A stretch of DNA of 64,000 bases from Sulfurospirillum oryzae (GTDB lineage: Bacteria > Campylobacterota > Campylobacteria > Campylobacterales > Sulfurospirillaceae): positions 558,001 through 622,000 of the forward strand of contig NZ_JANZKZ010000001.1 of the NCBI RefSeq assembly GCF_025770725.1, given 5' to 3'. The notes beneath the pieces were generated by a model. It did not search any database, was not told the origin of the DNA, and saw only the letters and a program-made list of their open reading frames with translations. Of this stretch, positions 44,946 through 51,511 are shown in pieces (the stretch's first letter is position 1; every line of letters starts with the position of its first letter). The translations under genes and the position numbers were made by a program.

Positions 44946-46601
44946 TTAAAAAGATTTGGCTATCTCCTTATCGCTCCAAATACCGTAAATATCACGATAA
45001 GGAGAGCCGTCTATCTGTTCTTCGCCAATGCTATGCGTGGCAACCAACCCTTTGATATCGCTGGCTTCATCATTGCAGACTTGCACAGTAAACCCTGCTT
45101 GTTTTAACGCAATTTGCACAATCGTTAAAACGGTTGAACAGACCAAAACGCCCTCTTTTTTTAAAAGCTTTTTGAGTGTTTGAAACAATTCTAAGCTCAC
45201 CAACGAAGCGTTATTGCTCTCCAAAAACGGATCTAAGTAAATGACATCAAACGGCTCATCTAAAAGCGTTAACGCATAACGCGCTTCGGCATTGAGAAAC
45301 GCAACCGTTGCAAAATGATCTTCATAGTGTTTGCATGTAAAAAGAGCGTCTAATATCTTTACATGTAAAGATTCTGGAACGGTTTGCATACTCTGTTTTA
45401 AAAGCATGCGATCTTGGTCAATCGCTTTTACATGTAAAGTATGTTTGGCAACTTTTTGAGCCACTTTCACAGACTCTAACGTGTTGTAACCCATGCCAAA
45501 TCCAATGTCTAAGAGTTTTACATCACCTTTTAAAAGACGCTCTTCTAACCGTGACTGTTTAATAAAAAGCGCTTGTGCTTGAGTGTAAGCTCCCGCTTTG
45601 GGATGGTAGTAATCTTTATAAGTTTTATTCCAAAAAGTCGTACTTCCATCATTGGCTACAATTTTGTTTTGTATTACATCATTTTTTAAAACATTATTTT
45701 CCACCAAATCACCTTGCCTTATGCCTCGATAACGCATAGTTTTAACAAGATATTCGCCAAACTGACCTTTTTGCATGTGCCACAAAGGAGCTACTAAATC
45801 TTTATCGGGGGTGTCCGTGGCAATTCTCAAAATGGGTATATGAGAAGGAATCCGTCTTAGAATCTCCATGAGTTCTTCTGCGTACTCATATTCGCTGAAT
45901 GTTTTAAAAGGTTTTAGGGCATATTGATGCGCAAGTTCCGTGTTTTTGATGACATGTAAATGGTGAATTTTAATGCCATCCACACCTAATTTAACCAGCT
46001 CCTCTGTTGTGGAAAGCCAATGCGCTCTTGTTTCATTCGAAAATCCTACAATGATATGCGCATAGACTTTAATACCATGATGTTGAAGATGGAAAATCGC
46101 CTCTTTGCTCTTGGCAAAATCATGCCCACGATTGATAAGACGCAGCGTCTCATCGTGCGATGTTTGCACTCCTAGTTCGACACATACATCTATCATTTGA
46201 TTCAGTGATTGCAGATACTCAAGTGTCGCAGAATTTAGACAATCAGGGCGAGTACCGATATGAAGTGCATCAAAAGCGTGCATTTTCAAAAGCTTTTCAT
46301 ACTGCTCTTTTTGCGTTAAAACGGATGCAAATGTTCCCGTATACGCCTGAATATAAAGCGCAAAACGCTTCGCTTTATACCGTTTTTTCGCAAAGGCAAC
46401 TCCTTTTGCTATCTGCTCTTCCACACTTTTCGCATCAGCAATTTGAGCCGCACGCGCACCGTGTTCTGGGCAAAAAGAGCAACCACCACTGCCATCATGC
46501 TCGCGGTTGGGACAACCAAATTCTAAATTGACGGGAATACTAAAGAGTGCTTCACCATACCTGCTTTGCATGTAAGCTTTATGGCTAAGATACGGTAGCA
46601 T
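44946..46601 (-). CDS. Radical SAM protein (TIGR01212/YhcC) fused to an MnmC-like methyltransferase
   Basis: A 551-residue two-part protein. Residues 1 to about 300 are a YhcC-type radical SAM enzyme with the cysteine motif CPN...GGCSFC near 29-43 and CVELGVQTSHDETLRLINRGH. Residues about 320-551 are a Rossmann methyltransferase with DGSTTFWNKTYKDYYHPKAG, ALFIKQSRLEERL, KLLDIGFGMGYN and VIYLDPFLESNN, resembling the MnmC methyltransferase domain (DUF752) that acts on tRNA wobble uridine. Its start overlaps the YgbA stop as TAATG. The fused enzyme's substrate is not known to me. Confidence 0.83.
   Translation of the reverse strand: MLPYLSHKAYMQSRYGEALFSIPVNLEFGCPNREHDGSGGCSFCPEHGARAAQIADAKSVEEQIAKGVAFAKKRYKAKRFALYIQAYTGTFASVLTQKEQYEKLLKMHAFDALHIGTRPDCLNSATLEYLQSLNQMIDVCVELGVQTSHDETLRLINRGHDFAKSKEAIFHLQHHGIKVYAHIIVGFSNETRAHWLSTTEELVKLGVDGIKIHHLHVIKNTELAHQYALKPFKTFSEYEYAEELMEILRRIPSHIPILRIATDTPDKDLVAPLWHMQKGQFGEYLVKTMRYRGIRQGDLVENNVLKNDVIQNKIVANDGSTTFWNKTYKDYYHPKAGAYTQAQALFIKQSRLEERLLKGDVKLLDIGFGMGYNTLESVKVAQKVAKHTLHVKAIDQDRMLLKQSMQTVPESLHVKILDALFTCKHYEDHFATVAFLNAEARYALTLLDEPFDVIYLDPFLESNNASLVSLELFQTLKKLLKKEGVLVCSTVLTIVQIALKQAGFTVQVCNDEASDIKGLVATHSIGEEQIDGSPYRDIYGIWSDKEIAKSF
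45358..45438. repeat. Two copies of the iterated palindrome TTTACATGTAAA
   Basis: Two perfect 12-base copies lie 69 bases apart inside the radical SAM fusion gene. The other nine I counted start at 5802, 19441, 26787, 28442, 30394, 49207, 50275, 54325 and 55566. The core TACATGTA occurs at least 31 times in the window. Most copies are inside genes, read as LHV or TCK, so this looks like genome-wide sequence preference and not a local element. Confidence 0.8.
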
Positions 46602-46948
46602 TATTTAGAAAAGAGTTTGCGTATTTTTGTAAGGCCTAGTTGCATACCGCTAAACATCATCACGTTTGCCATCTTTTTCCACATCGGTTTCTCGTAGCAA
46701 GAATTTGGGCATTTACGACAACTTGGTTTATTTTCATGCGGGCAATTTTTCAGCTTCCCATACGCATAAAGCATCAGTGTTTCACACTCTTCACACACAT
46801 TGTACGGCAATTCTGCTAATGCCTCTTCTTTAAACGTTACCTCTAAAGTACCTCTTTTTTTAGGCACATCGTGATGTTTTTTATCGCAATGAAGTTGAAT
46901 GAAACGACGTAAGGTCTCTGTGTCAGAAAGTAGTTTTTCTTTAGTCAT
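46601..46948 (-). CDS. ygbA: YgbA-family nitrosative-stress protein
   Basis: A 115-residue cysteine-rich protein of the nitrous oxide-stimulated promoter (YgbA) family. The signature is CEECETLMLYAYGKLKNC then CRKCPNSCYEKPMWKKM, followed by a basic end. In enterics YgbA aids recovery from nitric oxide stress. It likely binds a metal or Fe-S cluster through these cysteines. It is co-transcribed with the radical SAM/methyltransferase fusion. Confidence 0.85.
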   Translation of the reverse strand: MTKEKLLSDTETLRRFIQLHCDKKHHDVPKKRGTLEVTFKEEALAELPYNVCEECETLMLYAYGKLKNCPHENKPSCRKCPNSCYEKPMWKKMANVMMFSGMQLGLTKIRKLFSK

Positions 46949-46972
46949 TTAGGCTCTTTTTTGATTTTTACT

Positions 46973-46991
46973 AGAGTTTTTACAAAACTCT
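46973..46991. repeat. Perfect 8-bp hairpin before ygbA
   Basis: AGAGTTTT-TAC-AAAACTCT lies in the ygbA upstream region and touches intergenic repeat copy B. It may be part of the same element or a separate regulatory hairpin in the ygbA leader. Confidence 0.4.
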
Positions 46992-47053
46992 TAACACGCT
47001 TTTAAAGCAAAAGCTTAAAAAGCTACGTTAACACTGAGTTTTCTTCGGCAGAA
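46991..47053 (-). repeat. Dispersed intergenic repeat, copy B
   Basis: On the minus strand this reads TTCTGCC, then CAGTGTTAACGTAGC, an 11-bp stem with one mismatch (core TTAAGC-TTTT-GCTTTA) and AAAAGCGTGTTAA. It matches copy A near 20.9 kb in order and sequence apart from a shorter left part. Both copies keep the hairpin although the mismatch position differs. It is in the 255-base gap between tsdA and ygbA. Confidence 0.65.
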
Positions 47054-47061
47054 TGCCCCAT

Positions 47062-47086
47062 GCACCCTTGGTGCTTTAATTTTTTG
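47062..47086 (+). terminator. Plus-strand terminator-like hairpin without a gene
   Basis: GCACC-CTT-GGTGC is followed by TTTAATTTTTT, a good intrinsic terminator reading to the right. All neighbouring genes run the other way, so it could end an unannotated small RNA; no clear promoter is seen. Confidence 0.4.
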
Positions 47087-47173
47087 CAAATTTAGCTTTG
47101 TAAAAGTATATTATAAAGAAATAGTCTAAACAAAAAGTTATTACCTGTAAGAAGTATTGAAAAATTGAAGCGC

Positions 47174-47191
47174 GGCAGACTTTGGTCTGCC
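47174..47191 (-). terminator. Intrinsic terminator of tsdA
   Basis: On the minus strand GGCAGAC and GTCTGCC form a 7-bp stem with loop CAAA, followed by GCGCTTCAATTTTTC. It lies about 13 bases after the tsdA stop. Confidence 0.7.
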
Positions 47192-47203
47192 ACTTTATTG
47201 AGA

Positions 47204-48199
47204 CTATTTTGCAGGAATAATGATACCTTGGTATGGTCCAAATTTATGTTGGTGACGTGTTTTATTGTCATCATAAGGTCCAATATCACTATCAGGAACT
47301 TTCATGCTAAGATCAGGAAAATCTTTTTCACGGTTTGCTTTAACATCGCGTGGCTTGTCATAGTTGTTGATATACGCCGCGACATTATAGGCTTGTTCAT
47401 CGGTTAAGATACGATTTTTATTGTCCGCACCAAAAGGCATATTTGCCACGATCCAGTCTGCCGCACGAATGACTCTAAACATACCAGCACCTGTGTTATA
47501 GCTGTCTTTGCCCCAAAGCGGTGGATATTCATAACCGTTGGCTTTGCCTTCACGTTTCACGCCTTGACCATTGTCACCATGGCATGAAGCACAAAACTCT
47601 TTATACACTTTTTCGCCTTTGATCGGATCGGCCGCTTGACTCATAATCATCTTGCGATTGACTTGAGGAAACTCAGCCCCTTCCACTTTTGCACCCAAAG
47701 GGATTCCTTGTCCTAGCCAATACATATACGTTACGATTGCTCGCATCTCTTTGCCATTTTCAGGAAGTGGTTTACCGTTCATACTACGCCCCATACAACC
47801 ATTCACGCGCTCTTCAATACTTCCAATGCTCTCATCGCGGTTACGATACTGCGGGAAGGAGGCAAAAGATGCCATAAACGGACCAGACCATTTTTTTGTA
47901 CCGGCTTCTTGATGGCATGATGAACAGGCAAGATTATTACCCGCATATCGCATTTTCGGATCGCTTACTTCTGGACCTATGTATTTATACGTTTCATTGA
48001 CGAGTGCTTTACCATAGCGCACTGTATCGCCAAAAAGAGTGTTAGGAATGGTACTCTCATCAGGTGCTTTCCAATCTTTCACCACCACAGGTTTAAACCC
48101 TTTGTCTGAACGTTTATTGAGTTCTGCTGTATCAAATGCAAAAAGCCCGCTTGCGCACGATACAATCAGTGCTAAACGTACGATTGAACCTACCTTCAT
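47204..48199 (-). CDS. tsdA: Diheme c-type cytochrome, TsdA thiosulfate dehydrogenase/tetrathionate reductase
   Basis: A 331-residue exported cytochrome (signal VRLALIVSCASGLFAF) with two heme sites, CSSCH at about 92 and CASCH at about 203. RVNGCMGRSMNGKPLP carries a Cys (about 135) placed as the unusual heme ligand of TsdA, and NRKM (K183, M184) matches its Lys/Met pair. TsdA interconverts thiosulfate and tetrathionate in the periplasm; the direction differs between species. It is divergent from a Cache-regulator-kinase set. Confidence 0.9.
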   Translation of the reverse strand: MKVGSIVRLALIVSCASGLFAFDTAELNKRSDKGFKPVVVKDWKAPDESTIPNTLFGDTVRYGKALVNETYKYIGPEVSDPKMRYAGNNLACSSCHQEAGTKKWSGPFMASFASFPQYRNRDESIGSIEERVNGCMGRSMNGKPLPENGKEMRAIVTYMYWLGQGIPLGAKVEGAEFPQVNRKMIMSQAADPIKGEKVYKEFCASCHGDNGQGVKREGKANGYEYPPLWGKDSYNTGAGMFRVIRAADWIVANMPFGADNKNRILTDEQAYNVAAYINNYDKPRDVKANREKDFPDLSMKVPDSDIGPYDDNKTRHQHKFGPYQGIIIPAK

Positions 48200-48244
48200 A
48201 ATGCCTCCTTAAAATAATTCATATCGTTATGATAGGCTTTTTTT

Positions 48245-48262
48245 GTCAATTTAACGTCAATT
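48245..48262. promoter_or_regulatory. Direct repeats between tsdA and sensor set 2
   Basis: GTCAATT occurs twice with an 11-base period (48245 and 48256), in the 90-base divergent gap between tsdA and the Cache gene. The spacing suits an OmpR-type response regulator. On the tsdA strand the pair reads AATTGAC-GTTA-AATTGAC, with a possible -10 TATCAT downstream. The sequence differs from the repeats before psrA2. Confidence 0.5.
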
Positions 48263-48289
48263 CCTCTTTGTCTCTTTTAAGGTATAATT

Positions 48290-49273
48290 TTGAAACGGTT
48301 TCCACGAAGAAAGAAAGGATATCCCATCAAAAATTTTCGCGCACTGGCTCTTTTGTTTGGACTCTTTTTTATCACAATACTTGTATTGGTTTTTCTCATC
48401 TATCGCGCTAACCATAACCTCTATATCGAAGATGCCAAAAACAGTGTGGAGAGTGTTTTAGGGCACACACAAGAGCTTATTTCGCACGAAAAACAGCTTG
48501 CCCTTAGCATTGCATTGATGCTTGCGCAAAATGAAACACTTAAGCAAGGCTATCTCAAAAATGATCGTCAACTCCTTTTTGAAACGTTACAAAGCGAAAT
48601 TCCAAAGATCAAACAATATCTTCAAATCGAAAACCTTGAAGTACAGCTTCACACCAAAGAAGGTAAATCGTGGGTGCGAAGTTGGGATTTTGAAAGTTAT
48701 GGGGATGACCTCTCCTCTTTTCGTAAAGGCATAGCACTCCTACACCAAACAAAAACACCTCTTGTTGCCATTGAGCTTGGAAAGCGTCTCAATATCAAAG
48801 CACTGTGTCCTATCTTCGATAAAGAAGAACTGATAGGCTCTTTAGAAATTATTATTGGATTTGATGAAGTGGCACAAAAACTCAGCGATAAAAAAATTCG
48901 CTTTGTTGTGCTCATGGAGAAAAAATTTCTAGAAATTGGTGAATGGATGAAAGAGTTAGAGCAAATCAATGACTATGTTATCATCAGTAACAGTTGTTCA
49001 AACCGTTGTGTAGAAACCCTTTCTTCTATTATCACGCCTGAAATTCTTAACAAAGGATTTGCACGCTCTAACGGGGCACTTTTCGGATTTACACCCCTTT
49101 TCGACATTGAAGCCAAACAAGTGGGCTACATTGGAATTTGGTTTGGCGAATCTCTTTTAAAAGAGTCTCTACTCCTTCGTGCAACACTAACACCCAACAC
49201 AAAACCTTTACATGTAAAAACGCTTCAACCCTCCAGCAATGCCTCAACACCAAGTGAGGTGATCATACGATGA
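48290..49273 (+). CDS. Membrane-anchored periplasmic Cache (dCache_3-type) sensor protein 2
   Basis: A 327-residue counterpart of Cache protein 1: one membrane helix (ALLFGLFFITILVLVFLIY) and a periplasmic domain with VQLHTKEGKSWVRSWDFES, DDLSSFRKGIALLHQTKTP and AIELGKRLNIKALCPIF, no output domain. The listed TTG start is uncertain. A TATAAT ends just before it, and AAAGGA six bases before an ATC at 48326 would give MKNFRALALLFGLFF, which aligns with protein 1. It overlaps its regulator by four bases. Confidence 0.8.
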   Translation: MKRFPRRKKGYPIKNFRALALLFGLFFITILVLVFLIYRANHNLYIEDAKNSVESVLGHTQELISHEKQLALSIALMLAQNETLKQGYLKNDRQLLFETLQSEIPKIKQYLQIENLEVQLHTKEGKSWVRSWDFESYGDDLSSFRKGIALLHQTKTPLVAIELGKRLNIKALCPIFDKEELIGSLEIIIGFDEVAQKLSDKKIRFVVLMEKKFLEIGEWMKELEQINDYVIISNSCSNRCVETLSSIITPEILNKGFARSNGALFGFTPLFDIEAKQVGYIGIWFGESLLKESLLLRATLTPNTKPLHVKTLQPSSNASTPSEVIIR

Positions 49274-49929
49274 AGATTTTATTGCTTGAAGATGACTATA
49301 CGTATAGTGAAAGCATCAAAGACTCTCTTGAGGAGATGGGCTATAGTGTCGATGCGTTTGATGATGGCTTAAAAGCACTCGATGCACTCTTTGAAAAACG
49401 TTACCATCTAGCACTTCTTGATATTCGTGTGCCCCATATAGATGGGTATGAAATCTTAAAAGAGATTCGTAAAGCTAAACTTGATCTACCCATTATTTTT
49501 ATCACATCACTCACAGATATTAACAATCTCTCTTTAGGGTATGAACTGGGCTGTAACGACTATTTGCGTAAACCATTTTCACTCAAAGAGCTTCAGTATC
49601 GCGTCTCGCAAACACTCAATAGTTATCATTTACACACGACCCTAGGAGTCATTGCCCTAAGTAACGGCTTTTCTTACAATGTGGATGATCATTCCCTATG
49701 GTATGATACCTTGCAAGTACCCCTCAGTAATTATGAAAAAAAACTTCTCTTCTTATTGGTTAAAAACAGAGGTAATTTTATCTCAACCGATCTCATTCAT
49801 GACTACGTATGGGAAGGTAAGGAAGTCGGTGACAATGATATTCGTATGCTGATTAAAAAGTTGCGTGACAAGACCGATAAAGACTTCATTATTACCGCAA
49901 AAGGAATAGGATATAAAATTGAAAAATGA
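49270..49929 (+). CDS. OmpR-family response regulator of sensor set 2
   Basis: A 219-residue regulator with receiver (ILLLEDDYTYSES, Asp about 51 in LALLDIRVPHIDG, IIFITSLTD, YLRKPFSL) and winged-helix domain ([29 protein letters not shown]). It closely resembles the regulator of the psr operon, so the two arose by duplication. It overlaps the Cache gene and the kinase. Confidence 0.94.
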   Translation: MKILLLEDDYTYSESIKDSLEEMGYSVDAFDDGLKALDALFEKRYHLALLDIRVPHIDGYEILKEIRKAKLDLPIIFITSLTDINNLSLGYELGCNDYLRKPFSLKELQYRVSQTLNSYHLHTTLGVIALSNGFSYNVDDHSLWYDTLQVPLSNYEKKLLFLLVKNRGNFISTDLIHDYVWEGKEVGDNDIRMLIKKLRDKTDKDFIITAKGIGYKIEK

Positions 49930-51094
49930 GACCAAAAACGCTTTTATTTTTGCAATCATTTTTACATTTTTAACGCTTCTTGTCGTTTTATTTCCCATTT
50001 TAAACTACTTAAGTGTCTCCATGCGCCTCAACCAAGTCAATCAAGAGGTACAATTAAAATCCTACGCAAAAGAGATCGAAAATACAATTTATAGTATTTC
50101 TCCTTTGCAAAAAACTTTTCTTTTCCCACGCTCTATCATTTATAAAACAGCCCTTTTAGATGCCAACAATCATATCGTTTTTTCTCTCATCGAAGAGCCT
50201 ATTCCTAGCTTTAGTGATGAATATATGCACAGTGAAAACTCTCTTTTTTACAAACATCAACTCTTGCCAAATCCTTTACATGTAAAGTTTCTCATCGTGC
50301 AAAAAGAGCTCTCTCACTCTCAAGTTATTTTTGATATTTTGGTCATTATCGCCGTTGTATTAGTAGGAATGTTTGTTATTTCTTACTTACTGCTTCAAAT
50401 TCTTTTGAAACCTTACATTGAAACGTCATCACGTATGAACAGTTTTTTTACAGATGTTATGCATGAACTCAAAACGCCACTTGGAATAATGCAACTTAAC
50501 ATCGAAGGGTTAGTTGAAAAGTATAAAGATAAACGCCTTAATCGTACACTTGCAGCACTCTCTACACTTTCAACGCTTTACGATGATTTAGAGTACCTCA
50601 TCAAAAATAAAACGATTACCTACACAACAGAAATCTTGAATTTTTCTACCTTTTTAGAAGATCGCATTAGCTACTTTGAAGCACTGAGCTCATCTAAAGA
50701 GATCATCATTACTTCACAGATTGAACCTGAGCTCTATCTTGCCATCAATCGCATTGAGTTACAGCGCGTCATTGATAACAATCTCACCAATGCGATCAAA
50801 TATTCTTCGCCTCAAACAACAATCAAAGTTACATTAAGTAATCAAAAAGAATTTATTTTCTTTAGTGTAAGAGATCAAGGGGTAGGGATAAAAGAGGTTG
50901 ATAAGATTTTTGAGCGTCACTACAGAGGTGATATTTATAAAGGTGGTTTTGGAATCGGACTTAGTATTGTCAAAAGTATTTGTGAAAAATATCACATTAC
51001 AATTGAAGTAAAATCGGAAGAAAATAAAGGAAGTGAGTTTGTCTATCGGTTTGTAAAGGAGGTGGAGGAGAAAATCTCCCCCGAAGAATTATAG
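49919..51094 (+). CDS. Sensor histidine kinase of sensor set 2
   Basis: A 391-residue membrane kinase with two helices (about 8-30 and 138-160), a small periplasmic segment, and kinase motifs: H about 182 in [14 protein letters not shown] box [17 protein letters not shown] boxes [13 protein letters not shown] and [10 protein letters not shown]. The start is TTG with AGGA seven bases upstream, inside the regulator's end. It is paralogous to the kinase of psr operon 1. The end overlaps the convergent cold shock gene by six bases. Confidence 0.92.
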   Translation: MKNETKNAFIFAIIFTFLTLLVVLFPILNYLSVSMRLNQVNQEVQLKSYAKEIENTIYSISPLQKTFLFPRSIIYKTALLDANNHIVFSLIEEPIPSFSDEYMHSENSLFYKHQLLPNPLHVKFLIVQKELSHSQVIFDILVIIAVVLVGMFVISYLLLQILLKPYIETSSRMNSFFTDVMHELKTPLGIMQLNIEGLVEKYKDKRLNRTLAALSTLSTLYDDLEYLIKNKTITYTTEILNFSTFLEDRISYFEALSSSKEIIITSQIEPELYLAINRIELQRVIDNNLTNAIKYSSPQTTIKVTLSNQKEFIFFSVRDQGVGIKEVDKIFERHYRGDIYKGGFGIGLSIVKSICEKYHITIEVKSEENKGSEFVYRFVKEVEEKISPEEL

Positions 51095-51304
51095 TGCTGT
51101 TACGTTCTCAGCTTGTGGGCCTTTTGGACCTTCGCCTAGTTCGTAAGTTACTTTTTGGCCTTCTGCCAAAGATACACGACCATAACCTGATCTATTTACT
51201 TGACGAAAGTGTACGAATACATCTTTTCCGCCATCATTTGGTTGGATAAAACCAAAACCTTTTTCGTTGTTAAACCATTTAACGGTTCCCTCTAATAAAG
51301 CCAT
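51089..51304 (-). CDS. Cold shock protein
   Basis: A 71-residue CspA-type single-domain RNA/DNA-binding protein. [19 protein letters not shown] contains both RNP motifs. It acts as an RNA chaperone. The gene stands alone with a likely long leader upstream, as is common for this family. Confidence 0.96.
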   Translation of the reverse strand: MALLEGTVKWFNNEKGFGFIQPNDGGKDVFVHFRQVNRSGYGRVSLAEGQKVTYELGEGPKGPQAENVTAL

Positions 51305-51460
51305 CTAATGCTCCTGTGTAAAAATACTTCATTGCTGAAGTGGTCGAAAAGTAGAAAATTGAGTATTTTTGGAGTATTTTAGGATGCTAACTAAAGGTCA
51401 CGTATCAAAAAACTACCAAAGATGAACTCGAACCTCATCTTTCTAGGAAAATATAGTATC
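51305..51460 (-). promoter_or_regulatory. Probable long 5' leader of the cold shock gene
   Basis: On the minus strand a possible -10 within GATACTATATTTT lies near 51450, giving a leader of roughly 130-140 bases. A hairpin AAGATGA/TCATCTT (51419-51441) lies near its 5' end. Long structured leaders govern temperature response in csp genes of other bacteria; here this is inference. Confidence 0.4.
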
Positions 51461-51511
51461 TTATTTTTTAAAATAAAGCAAATTTAAATCGCTTTTAACT
51501 ATACTGAGTCC

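Noticed and set aside
44858-45055. Plus-strand 65-codon ORF upstream of psrA2
   Set aside because: It has no ribosome-binding site, overlaps the end of the radical SAM gene antisense and has a lysine-rich composition typical of chance ORFs in this DNA.
48220-48260. TTGACA plus TATCAT as a classic sigma-70 promoter for tsdA
   Set aside because: The spacer is only about nine bases; the TTGAC units are better explained as tandem regulator sites.
51419-51441. GGTTCGAG-like T-loop sequence suggesting a tRNA remnant
   Set aside because: The stem-loop has no acceptor, anticodon or D arms around it and sits in the likely leader of the cold shock gene.
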